Assembly (NCBI RefSeq): GCF_900108035.1
Contig: NZ_FNVS01000002.1
Coordinates: 186,001 to 250,000 of the forward strand
DNA length: 64,000 nt
From: Parabacteroides chinchillae
GTDB lineage: Bacteria > Bacteroidota > Bacteroidia > Bacteroidales > Tannerellaceae
Reading direction: 5' to 3'
The translations under genes and the position numbers were made by a program. Positions 57,498-64,000 of the stretch are shown here, in pieces. The stretch's first letter is position 1. Each line of letters begins with the position of its first letter. The notes under the pieces were generated by a model. That model worked only from the letters and a program-made list of their open reading frames with translations. It ran no database searches and was not told where the DNA came from.

Positions 57498-58412
57498 ATG
57501 AAAAAGTTCTTTGTATTCTTGGTTAAATGTAGCTGTATCTTTATGTTATGTTACGTTTTATTTATCATTTTATTAGTAATATTCTATACTAATAAAAATA
57601 TTACGGACTCCTATATAGCGTCAGACTTTGATAAACATAATCGTTTAATTCAAATTTCTTCTCCTAAAATAGTATTTATAGGAGGTTCTAACATTGCGTT
57701 CGGATTACATTCTGAACTAATAAAAGATTCTCTACATATAGAACCTGTTAATATGGGTATAAGTGCCGGCATAGGACTGAAATATATGCTTAAAGAAGTT
57801 ATTCCTCATTTAAAAACAAAAGACATATTAGTCATAATACCCGAATATGAACAGTTTTCACCTAAATGTTATTACGGAGAGGAAACTTTGTCTGAATTAT
57901 TACAAATTAAAAAAGAATGGAAAGAGTTAGTGTTTCAAACTGACTGGGTTGCATTTCCAAGTTCTTTAATTTCGAGAGTCATAACAGATATAATCTACCA
58001 CTTTACAAATAAAGCAACTCCTGAACGTTATAGTCGAATAAAATTTAATGAATATGGAGATTACATAGGACACTGGCAGTTCAAGCATCATTTAATATCA
58101 GCCCCGCCAATCACAAGCTCTTTCAGTCCTAAAGTAATTGAAGATATTAAAGGCATCATTTTGCAACTAGAGCATAAAGGAGTAAAAATATATTTAATAC
58201 CGCCATGTTATCATGCAGATAATTACAGCTTAGATTCTCAACGGATTCTGTCCATTCAAAAAGAGCTGCAAAAACAAGGAATTCCTTTTCTATCCAACCC
58301 GGAACGTTATGTATTTAATGATTCCTTATTTTATGACACTCAGTACCATCTTACAAAAGAAGGAGGTCTAATCAGAACCCAACGTTTGATTGAAGACTTA
58401 AAGCGCAAATGA
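57498..58412 (+). CDS. Membrane-anchored SGNH-like partner of the MBOAT enzyme
   Basis: 304 residues. One N-terminal membrane helix (about 8-30) then an extracytoplasmic domain. Block I of the SGNH fold is FIGGSNIAFG (nucleophile Ser; GGSN replaces GDS), and block V is DTQYHLTKEGG near the C-terminus with the Asp/His pair. VNMGISAGIG may be block II. Comparable to AlgJ/AlgX-type acetyl carriers. It forms an operon with the MBOAT gene. No other polymer genes adjoin, so the acceptor cannot be inferred. Confidence 0.75.
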   Translation: MKKFFVFLVKCSCIFMLCYVLFIILLVIFYTNKNITDSYIASDFDKHNRLIQISSPKIVFIGGSNIAFGLHSELIKDSLHIEPVNMGISAGIGLKYMLKEVIPHLKTKDILVIIPEYEQFSPKCYYGEETLSELLQIKKEWKELVFQTDWVAFPSSLISRVITDIIYHFTNKATPERYSRIKFNEYGDYIGHWQFKHHLISAPPITSSFSPKVIEDIKGIILQLEHKGVKIYLIPPCYHADNYSLDSQRILSIQKELQKQGIPFLSNPERYVFNDSLFYDTQYHLTKEGGLIRTQRLIEDLKRK

Positions 58413-58445
58413 TTACTAAAGCATAATTATTCAAAAGATTATTTC

Positions 58446-58453
58446 TATCTTTG
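58446..58453 (+). promoter_or_regulatory. -7 box for the aminopeptidase P gene
   Basis: TATCTTTG fits TAnnTTTG, 25 nt before ATG 58479. Confidence 0.5.
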
Positions 58454-58478
58454 AAAACAACATATAAAACGTAATACT

Positions 58479-59852
58479 ATGTTTAACAAAGAAATCTATA
58501 TGGCCCGCAGGGCAAAATTAAAACAGACGCTGGGCTCCGGTCTGTTATTATTTCTGGGTAATGACGAGTGTGGAATGAATTATGCAGATAACACATATCA
58601 CTTTCGTCAGGATTCTACTTTTCTTTATTTCTTCGGACTTCCGTATGCCGGATTAGCAGCAATTATTGATATCGACAATGATCGTGAAATTATCTTCGGA
58701 GACGAATTGACAATCGATGCTATTGTCTGGATGGGTACGCAGCCAACTTTAAAAGAAAAGAGCGAAAGTGCCGGAATCAAAGATGTCAGACCATTCAATG
58801 AAATAGAAACATATCTGAAAGATGCACAACAAAAAGGCCAGGCAATTCATTACTTACCTCCTTATCGTGCAGAACATCAGATCAAGCTACTGGCCTGGTT
58901 AGGTATTCGTCCGGGAGCTGAAAAACCATCCGTACCATTTATATATGGAGTTGTCAATCAGCGTAACTATAAGAGTAAAGAAGAAATTGCAGAAATAGAA
59001 AAAGCTTGTATCGTTACGGCAGATATGCACTTAACGGCAATGCGCACCGTACGTCCCGGAATACGCGAAAGTGACGTAGCTGCAGCTGTAGGCGAAGTTG
59101 CCTATGCTAACAATTACGAACTCTCCTTCCCTATTATCGCGACGATAAACGGACAGACGTTACATAATCATGACCACAGCCACATGATTAAGAGCGGCGA
59201 TATGCTATTGCTCGATGCCGGTGCCGAAACAGAAATGGGCTATGCAGGTGATATGTCATCAACTATTCCTGCCGATTCTCAGTTTACGCCGCGTCAGAAA
59301 GAAATATACGACATTCAGGTAGCTGCCCACGAAGCAGCCGTTGCAGCTCTTCGTCCCGGTATTCCTTTTGTAGATGTCTACGAATTATCCTGCAAAGTAA
59401 TTATGGAACGTCTGAAAGACCTTGGTTTTGTAAAAGGCGATCCGATGGAAGCCGTAAAAGCAGGTGCCCACGCACTATTTATGCCTTGTGGTCTTGGGCA
59501 CATGATGGGATTGGATGTACACGACATGGAGAATCTTGGAGAAGTATACGTAGGCTACAACGGACAGCCCAAAAGCACAGAATTCGGACGCAAGTCCTTA
59601 CGCCTGGGGCGTAAACTTGAACCGGGTTTTGTCCTTACAATTGAACCGGGCGTTTACTTCATACCCGAATTGATTGACTTATGGAGAGGCCAGAATAAGT
59701 TTACCGAATTTATCAATTACGAAAAAGTAGCAACTTATAAAGACTTCAGCGGTATCCGCAACGAAGAAGACTATCTGATTACCGAAAACGGCGCACGCCT
59801 GCTAGGTAAAAAGATACCTTTGCACACCGAAGAAGTAGAAGCTATCCGATAA
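58479..59852 (+). CDS. pepP: Xaa-Pro aminopeptidase (M24B)
   Basis: 457 residues, cytosolic, removes N-terminal residues before proline. AMP_N domain 1-170 and the pita-bread catalytic domain. Metal ligands: LLLDAGAETEMGYAGDMSST (two Asp), CGLGHMMGLDVHD (His), TIEPGVYF (Glu) and final Glu in GIRNEEDYLI. Start at ATG 58479; Met8 is an alternative. Followed by a bidirectional terminator. Confidence 0.95.
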   Translation: MFNKEIYMARRAKLKQTLGSGLLLFLGNDECGMNYADNTYHFRQDSTFLYFFGLPYAGLAAIIDIDNDREIIFGDELTIDAIVWMGTQPTLKEKSESAGIKDVRPFNEIETYLKDAQQKGQAIHYLPPYRAEHQIKLLAWLGIRPGAEKPSVPFIYGVVNQRNYKSKEEIAEIEKACIVTADMHLTAMRTVRPGIRESDVAAAVGEVAYANNYELSFPIIATINGQTLHNHDHSHMIKSGDMLLLDAGAETEMGYAGDMSSTIPADSQFTPRQKEIYDIQVAAHEAAVAALRPGIPFVDVYELSCKVIMERLKDLGFVKGDPMEAVKAGAHALFMPCGLGHMMGLDVHDMENLGEVYVGYNGQPKSTEFGRKSLRLGRKLEPGFVLTIEPGVYFIPELIDLWRGQNKFTEFINYEKVATYKDFSGIRNEEDYLITENGARLLGKKIPLHTEEVEAIR

Positions 59853-59874
59853 GGACTAGACAAGCATAGAAATA

Positions 59875-59910
59875 AAAAAGGCTGTCCTCAATTAAAAGGA
59901 CAGCCTTTTT
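59875..59910. terminator. Bidirectional terminator
   Basis: 14-bp perfect stem (59875-59888 with 59897-59910, arm AAAAAGGCTGTCCT), 8-nt loop, with T tract on both strands between convergent genes. Confidence 0.9.
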
Positions 59911-59925
59911 GATAATAATCTTTCT

Positions 59926-60426
59926 TTAGATTTTCTTCAACACTTCAGTAAGTTTTTCCGGAGTCACGTTAGCTGCTACTATTACTCCTTTGTCGTTAAT
60001 CAGAAAGTTTCTAAGTCCCCTTTGGAGATTATACTTCCGATACATTTCCGACTCCTTACCCAGTCCATCATGAAATTGCGTAGATAAATCCAGTTTATCA
60101 GCCTTTACTGTTTCAGTAAATATAGACGTCTTTTCGTCCAATGAAACAGAACGCATCGCAATTTTGTCCGAACCTAATTTGTTAACCTCATTCGCTAATA
60201 ACACGTTACGTGCCCTCGATTCAGCATCGTAAGCCGCCCAGAAGTTGAGCAAAGTGTAACGTCCTGAATGATTCCGGAAATTGAAATCGCTTTCATTTCC
60301 TAAAGACTCTATTCTCGGAGCAAGATCACCTGGATTCACACCCTCAGTGAGCTTAGCTTCTTTTGAACCGGCAGACATTCCTAAGAAAGCAACCGATGCA
60401 ATGAGAACATAAGTTCTAATCTTCAT
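59926..60426 (-). CDS. Exported thioredoxin-fold protein lacking the CxxC motif
   Basis: 166 residues with a signal peptide (about 1-20). TlpA/AhpC-like layout: GDLAPRIESLG, TLLNFWAAYDAESRARN, then a beta-alpha-beta end RNFLINDKGVIVAANV. The active-site CxxC expected after FWA is AYDAES, so it has no redox dithiol. Possibly a binding or chaperone-like member of the family. Preceded by a full promoter and a hairpin-rich leader of about 115 nt. Confidence 0.75.
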   Translation of the reverse strand: MKIRTYVLIASVAFLGMSAGSKEAKLTEGVNPGDLAPRIESLGNESDFNFRNHSGRYTLLNFWAAYDAESRARNVLLANEVNKLGSDKIAMRSVSLDEKTSIFTETVKADKLDLSTQFHDGLGKESEMYRKYNLQRGLRNFLINDKGVIVAANVTPEKLTEVLKKI

Positions 60427-60540
60427 AATGTTATTTTTACGTTAAACTTAATCGGAGAAGAAAAAACAAACTCCGACTCCTGATTTTCAGGAAGGTATAT
60501 AAAGACTGTTTCTTCGCTAAGAAACATATTCTTTACCCTT
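60427..60540 (-). promoter_or_regulatory. Hairpin-rich 5' leader of the thioredoxin-fold gene
   Basis: Three stems in about 115 nt: GTTTCTT with AAGAAAC, TCCTGA with TCAGGA, and CGGAG with CTCCG (minus-strand RNA order). No match to a known riboswitch. It may affect stability or translation. Confidence 0.4.
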
Positions 60541-60548
60541 AACGGCAG

Positions 60549-60581
60549 CAAAGATACAGTTAATTATAGGTTTCCACCAAA
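60549..60581 (-). promoter_or_regulatory. Promoter of the thioredoxin-fold gene (-33 and -7)
   Basis: Minus-strand TTTG (60578-60581), 21-nt spacer and TATCTTTG (60549-60556) match the Bacteroides consensus. It starts a leader of about 115 nt. Confidence 0.75.
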
Positions 60582-60738
60582 TTGTATAATATATTTCTAC
60601 TTATTTACAAGCTTTTTTATATGTTTTATCGCATATATCAGCATAAATTTAACTGTTTTACAGCATATTTTTAGCAATTTCTAATTTACAAGTCCGGATA
60701 TTATGTGTTTCTTTTCCTGCCTTTTTAGTAAAAAGTAC

Positions 60739-60849
60739 AGTATAATTTATTCTTTTGGGCTGCTGAAAATTAATTTTGTCCTAGCTAAAATTTAATTTTG
60801 CCCCAGGTGAAAATTGATTTTTACCTGGGGCAAAAGAATAAATCATACT
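60739..60849. repeat. Composite palindrome with three tandem 22-bp units
   Basis: Outer arms 60739-60757 and 60831-60849 are complementary at 18 of 19 positions. Between them are three 22-bp units, 60763-60784, 60785-60806 and 60807-60828, sharing the pattern AAAATT-AATTTT with GC-rich ends; each is itself near-palindromic. No coding frame. It could be a non-autonomous mobile-element remnant or a protein-binding array. Confidence 0.65.
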
Positions 60850-60963
60850 ATAGAAACTGATAAATAATAGCCTGTCCGGAATTAAAAAACAAAGAGAAAA
60901 GATTCATAAACGGCATTGATAAATTCATATTGAACGGGCAGGAAATATGGGTAAAATAGAACA

Positions 60964-60995
60964 AAAAAGCCTGGTAATTAATTACCAGGCTTTTT
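60964..60995. terminator. 32-bp perfect palindrome at the end of the 180-residue gene
   Basis: Every position from 60964 to 60995 is self-complementary (half AAAAAGCCTGGTAATT). It contains the gene's stop codon (60978-60980). Flanking A and T tracts make it a bidirectional terminator. Confidence 0.85.
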
Positions 60996-61517
60996 CTTTA
61001 TGTTTTCAGGAGGTGGCAAAGGCACACCTTCATTAATATATTCATCATATACAACCTTCGGATGATCTTGCGGTGAGGCCAGAATATTTTCCCCTTCAAA
61101 ATTATCACGGCGAAAATTCTTCAACTTTAAGTTTTCCGCACTATAGTTTCTCAACGTTTCTTTTTTATCACCAAACAAAGAGCTATTCAGCACTTCCGAA
61201 TTGAGTATATTCTCTTTTGGCGTTAACGATGGAAGGAGATTTTGCTCCAATAAGCCTCTGTAAGCTCCGATATACTCACACCAAACAGTTTTTCCACGTA
61301 AATAAATGCGATAGGTATAATTAGACCAGGCAGTAGTAACATGGACCTCTTCTTCCCAAATGTCGATTGAAGCCTCCGAGTCGAAATACGGATCCTTTAT
61401 AATAACCCGTTTCAAGCCATGTTTTTCTTCCTTTACAAGGGTAAGCCATTTGTCTGAATGTAATACTTCGTCAATTATTTCGGGAAGCGTCTCTCTTATC
61501 TCAAACTGAATTCTCAT
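60978..61517 (-). CDS. Hypothetical protein, about 179 aa
   Basis: No family recognised. From ATG 61517 (Met3 of the frame). No signal or membrane helix. N-terminal half is alpha/beta with many charged residues (IQFEIRETLPEIIDEVLHS; IDIWEEEVHVTTAWSNYTYR); C-terminal half is probably disordered and ends in PLPPPENIKKKPGN. A -7 box lies at 61593-61600. Single gene between terminator and serB, transcribed away from serB. Confidence 0.65.
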   Translation of the reverse strand: MRIQFEIRETLPEIIDEVLHSDKWLTLVKEEKHGLKRVIIKDPYFDSEASIDIWEEEVHVTTAWSNYTYRIYLRGKTVWCEYIGAYRGLLEQNLLPSLTPKENILNSEVLNSSLFGDKKETLRNYSAENLKLKNFRRDNFEGENILASPQDHPKVVYDEYINEGVPLPPPENIKKKPGN

Positions 61518-61592
61518 ACACATATGCCTGCCAGTCAGGACTTATTAAGGTCGCCAGGTTCTAAGTTAAACAATCCCTTTTTCTATATGTAA

Positions 61593-61600
61593 CAAATATA
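61593..61600 (-). promoter_or_regulatory. -7 box for the 179-residue gene
   Basis: Minus-strand TATATTTG fits TAnnTTTG, about 76 nt upstream of ATG 61517. AACAAAT/ATTTGTT forms a 7-bp dyad over it. Confidence 0.4.
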
Positions 61601-61646
61601 GGGAAATTTGTTCGATGCTATGTCATATATTTACCTAATTCTTATG

Positions 61647-61654
61647 TACCTTTG
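61647..61654 (+). promoter_or_regulatory. -7 box for serB
   Basis: TACCTTTG fits TAnnTTTG, 17 nt before the serB ATG. Confidence 0.55.
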
Positions 61655-61671
61655 CGCTATAATATCTTAAT

Positions 61672-62898
61672 ATGGTACAAAAAGACGAAATAATTCTGAT
61701 TAATATAAACGGAACAGACCGACCTGGCGTAACTGCCGCCCTTACTGAAATATTAGCCAAGAACAATGCTGTTATCTTAGACATCGGCCAGGCCGACATC
61801 CATAGTCATTTATCACTAGGCATTTTGTTTCAAAGTACCGAAGGCAATTCCGGAGAAATACTAAAGGAACTTTTATTTAAAAGTTATGAATTAGACGTGA
61901 ATATCCGGTTTAAGCCAATTACGGAAGACGAATACAACCAATGGGTCGGCATGCAAGGCAAGAACCGTTATATTATTACTATTTTAGGTCGTAAATTAAC
62001 GGCTAAACAAATAGCAGGCGTTTCGCGCATTGTTGCCGAACAGGATATGAATATAGATGATATCAAGCGACTTACCGGACGTATTCCGCTGGATGAAAAT
62101 GCACGTACACCCAAAGCCAGTGCAGAATTCTCTGTTCGCGGTACGCCCAAAAACAAAGAACAAATGAAAGCTGATTTCATGAAGCTATCATCTGAACAGG
62201 AAGTAGATATCTCATTCCAGGAAGAAAGTATGTTCCGCCGTATGCGCCGCTTGATTTGTTTTGATATGGATTCTACATTAATTGAAACAGAGGTCATAGA
62301 CGAACTGGCAATACGTGCCGGTGTTGGAGATCAGGTTAAAGCCATCACAGAAGCAGCCATGCGTGGTGAAATTGATTTCTGTGAAAGTTTCCGCCAACGT
62401 TGTGCTTTACTGAAAGGATTGGATGTTTCAGTCATGCAAGAAATAGCAGAAAACCTGCCTATAACAGAAGGCGTAGATCGTTTGATGCATATTTTAAAGA
62501 AAGTCGGATTTAAAATAGCAATTCTTTCCGGAGGATTTACATATTTTGGTAACTACCTGAAACAGAAATACAACATAGATTATGTATACGCCAATGAACT
62601 GGAAGTTGCAGACGGCAAACTAACAGGTAACTATTTAGGCGATATAGTAGATGGTAAACGCAAAGCAGAATTACTCCGTTTGATTGCGCAAGTGGAGAAC
62701 GTAGATATACGCCAGACTGTGGCCGTAGGCGACGGAGCAAATGATCTTCCTATGATTAGTATTGCAGGATTAGGTATTGCCTTCCATGCAAAGCCTAAAG
62801 TAAAAGCAACGGCAAAGCAATCTATTTCCACAATAGGGCTGGATGGTATATTATATTTCCTGGGATATAAAGATTCATACTTAGATGAGCAGATATAA
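61672..62898 (+). CDS. serB: Phosphoserine phosphatase with N-terminal ACT domains
   Basis: 408 residues. Two ACT domains (about 5-80, 95-180; ILININGTDRPGVTAALTE), then a HAD phosphatase: motif I FDMDSTLIETE with nucleophile Asp, motif II ILSGGFTYF and motif III/IV GDGANDLPM. Last step of serine synthesis; ACT domains may bind serine or another amino acid as regulators. First gene of a likely three-gene operon with the Dabb and C_GCAxxG genes. Confidence 0.95.
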   Translation: MVQKDEIILININGTDRPGVTAALTEILAKNNAVILDIGQADIHSHLSLGILFQSTEGNSGEILKELLFKSYELDVNIRFKPITEDEYNQWVGMQGKNRYIITILGRKLTAKQIAGVSRIVAEQDMNIDDIKRLTGRIPLDENARTPKASAEFSVRGTPKNKEQMKADFMKLSSEQEVDISFQEESMFRRMRRLICFDMDSTLIETEVIDELAIRAGVGDQVKAITEAAMRGEIDFCESFRQRCALLKGLDVSVMQEIAENLPITEGVDRLMHILKKVGFKIAILSGGFTYFGNYLKQKYNIDYVYANELEVADGKLTGNYLGDIVDGKRKAELLRLIAQVENVDIRQTVAVGDGANDLPMISIAGLGIAFHAKPKVKATAKQSISTIGLDGILYFLGYKDSYLDEQI

Positions 62899-62916
62899 CT
62901 ATTAAAATATAAAGAT

Positions 62917-63219
62917 ATGGTCAGACACATTGTTATGTTCAAGTTAAAAGAGTTTGCAACTCCGGCTGACAAACAAGCAAAAATGCAAGAAATCAAAGAA
63001 AAACTAGAAGCTTTGATTAACAAGATAGATGTTTTACGTATGATTCGCGTAGATTTCAATATCAACCCGGCAGAAACATGGGACCTAATTCTTACTACCG
63101 AACTTGATACCCTGGAAGACGTAAGCACATATGCCAACCATCCGGAACATGTTGCTGTATCTAAAGGAATTATAGGTCCGGTTAAAGAAGACAGAGCTTG
63201 CGTTGATTATAAATTCTGA
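62917..63219 (+). CDS. Dabb (stress-responsive A/B barrel) family protein
   Basis: 100 residues, the family's usual length: MVRHIVMFKLKEFATPADKQ at the start, IRVDFNINPAETWDLILTTE in the centre and YANHPEHVAVSKGI near the end, all typical Dabb motifs. Dimeric ferredoxin-like fold; function in bacteria not settled. 18 bp after serB. Confidence 0.9.
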   Translation: MVRHIVMFKLKEFATPADKQAKMQEIKEKLEALINKIDVLRMIRVDFNINPAETWDLILTTELDTLEDVSTYANHPEHVAVSKGIIGPVKEDRACVDYKF

Positions 63220-63245
63220 TAATCAACTTTTAATTTTGTATTATT

Positions 63246-63719
63246 ATGAAAGACTTTGACATTGAAGAACGTGTAAAGCAAGCTGTAGAAAATTTTAATT
63301 CTGGTTATAACTGTTCGCAATCGGTTTTTCTGGCTTATGCAGATGTTTTTGAATTAACTTTAGATATGGCTAAAATGATGTCCGGTTCTTTTGGAGGCGG
63401 CATGGGACGTATGCGCGAAGTTTGTGGAACAGTAAGCGCAATGTCTATGTTAGCTGGATTCAAATATCCGGTATTAGATACTTCTGACCAGGCTGCACGT
63501 ACAAAAAACTATGCAATGGTACAGAAAATGGCCGAATTGTTTAAAGAAAAACATCAAACAATTATTTGTCGCCAATTGCTTCCGGCAGCAGCAGCCGAAT
63601 CAAACAGCCCTACTCCTTCTTTACGTACATCCGAATATTACAGCAAACGTCCGTGTGGCAAATTTGTTGAAGATGCAGCGCGGATAGCCGGAAGGATGCT
63701 TAAAGGAGAGCTGGAATAG
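63246..63719 (+). CDS. C_GCAxxG_C_C family probable redox protein
   Basis: 157 residues. Family pattern of Cys residues: GYNCSQSVFLAYAD, GSFGGGMGRMREVCGTVSAM, IICRQLL and RPCGKFVEDAARIAG. Small cytosolic redox or metal-binding proteins, function unknown; frequent in anaerobes. 26 bp after the Dabb gene, presumed co-transcribed. Confidence 0.9.
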   Translation: MKDFDIEERVKQAVENFNSGYNCSQSVFLAYADVFELTLDMAKMMSGSFGGGMGRMREVCGTVSAMSMLAGFKYPVLDTSDQAARTKNYAMVQKMAELFKEKHQTIICRQLLPAAAAESNSPTPSLRTSEYYSKRPCGKFVEDAARIAGRMLKGELE

Positions 63720-63724
63720 ACATT

Positions 63725-64000
63725 TTATGCCAATAATCTGATTTGGGATATATATCCAAGTTTTCGTATTTCAGCAAATAAAATGCTATACGAAGACTTG
63801 GATTTTACATTTACTTTATAAGTAATTATGGAAGTATTCTTATCATAATTATGTTCGTAAGACAAACTCACAATAAAGATGTTATTGTTTTCAAGGATCT
63901 CCCGTATGCCTTTTAAGTCTGGAGTTGAAGTAGAGCAATTAATAGTCAGCACTTTATTTACGCCATCCAGATACATTTTTCTTTCTAAACGTTCCAAGGA
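63725..64000 (-). CDS. C-terminal domain of an MgtC/SapB-like protein (truncated by window edge)
   Basis: The frame is open to the right edge, so the start lies outside; 91 residues are visible. Pattern of an ACT-like C-terminal domain of MgtC/SapB membrane proteins: LTINCSTSTPDLKGIREILE, IVSLSYEHNYDKNTSIITYKVNVK and IRKLGYISQIRLLA. No membrane helix in the visible part. Assignment is by fold pattern only. Converges on the C_GCAxxG gene with a 5-bp gap. Confidence 0.5.
   Translation of the reverse strand, partial: SLERLERKMYLDGVNKVLTINCSTSTPDLKGIREILENNNIFIVSLSYEHNYDKNTSIITYKVNVKSKSSYSILFAEIRKLGYISQIRLLA

Noticed and set aside
60763-60828. CRISPR-like array
   Set aside because: Units are contiguous without spacers and no cas genes are present.

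Overview
The window reads as a chromosomal segment of an anaerobic Bacteroidota, most likely order Bacteroidales. It is AT-rich. Start regions often lack a visible Shine-Dalgarno sequence and instead carry the Bacteroides-type -7 box TAnnTTTG. The gene content fits as well: a fimbrillin-like lipoprotein, a DUF4925-like lipoprotein, periplasmic GH2 beta-galactosidase, pyruvate phosphate dikinase, a LacX-like epimerase, and Tgt next to LptG/F. Genus cannot be fixed from sequence alone. No rRNA, tRNA, intact transposase, phage gene or CRISPR array was seen.

Layout. 1-6.3 kb: end of an ABC permease; a fused ROK-kinase/MurQ etherase beside a large secreted protein of unknown activity; RidA; RlmB. 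6.3-7.06 kb: a gene-poor gap with a perfect 27-bp inverted repeat and an orphan 3' end of a sodium-pump decarboxylase beta subunit. 7.06-12.4 kb: an Omp85-like barrel, then a TPP riboswitch driving thiD, a TenI-like gene, thiE and thiC, with no thiazole genes. 12.4-18.9 kb: patatin, D-lactate dehydrogenase, a two-component system beside the wreck of a CzcA heavy-metal pump, RlpA-like protein and a tri-haem cytochrome c peroxidase. 18.9-23.5 kb: an electron-bifurcating type [FeFe]-hydrogenase operon. 23.6-36.9 kb: metabolic and housekeeping genes, including a NapH/NapG-like polyferredoxin fusion, tgt, lptG/F, lacZ and cysE.

36.9-45.7 kb is the most unusual block: one minus-strand series with a LytTR regulator, two FHA/zinc-ribbon proteins, an 80-residue acidic protein with no basic residue, a PP2C phosphatase, a transmembrane non-RD Ser/Thr kinase, a TPR plus outer-membrane-barrel-like protein and an FN3/kelch lipoprotein. 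It looks like a phosphothreonine signalling system joined to cell-surface components, with no T6SS genes nearby.

45.8-51.6 kb: ppdK, an rlmD-type methyltransferase and MltF. 51.6-55.4 kb: a second hydrogenase-related operon built round a sensory HydS-like protein whose proton-relay cysteine position is Phe, flanked by paired DRTGG and HATPase genes and a PHP gene. It probably regulates the catalytic hydrogenase 28 kb away. 55.4-56.0 kb: a strongly structured RNA with two mutually exclusive helices upstream of an MBOAT O-acyltransferase and its SGNH-like partner. 58.4-64 kb: Xaa-Pro aminopeptidase, a thioredoxin-fold protein without CxxC, a composite palindrome holding three 22-bp repeats, an orphan protein, serB, a Dabb protein, a C_GCAxxG_C_C protein and the end of an MgtC-like gene.
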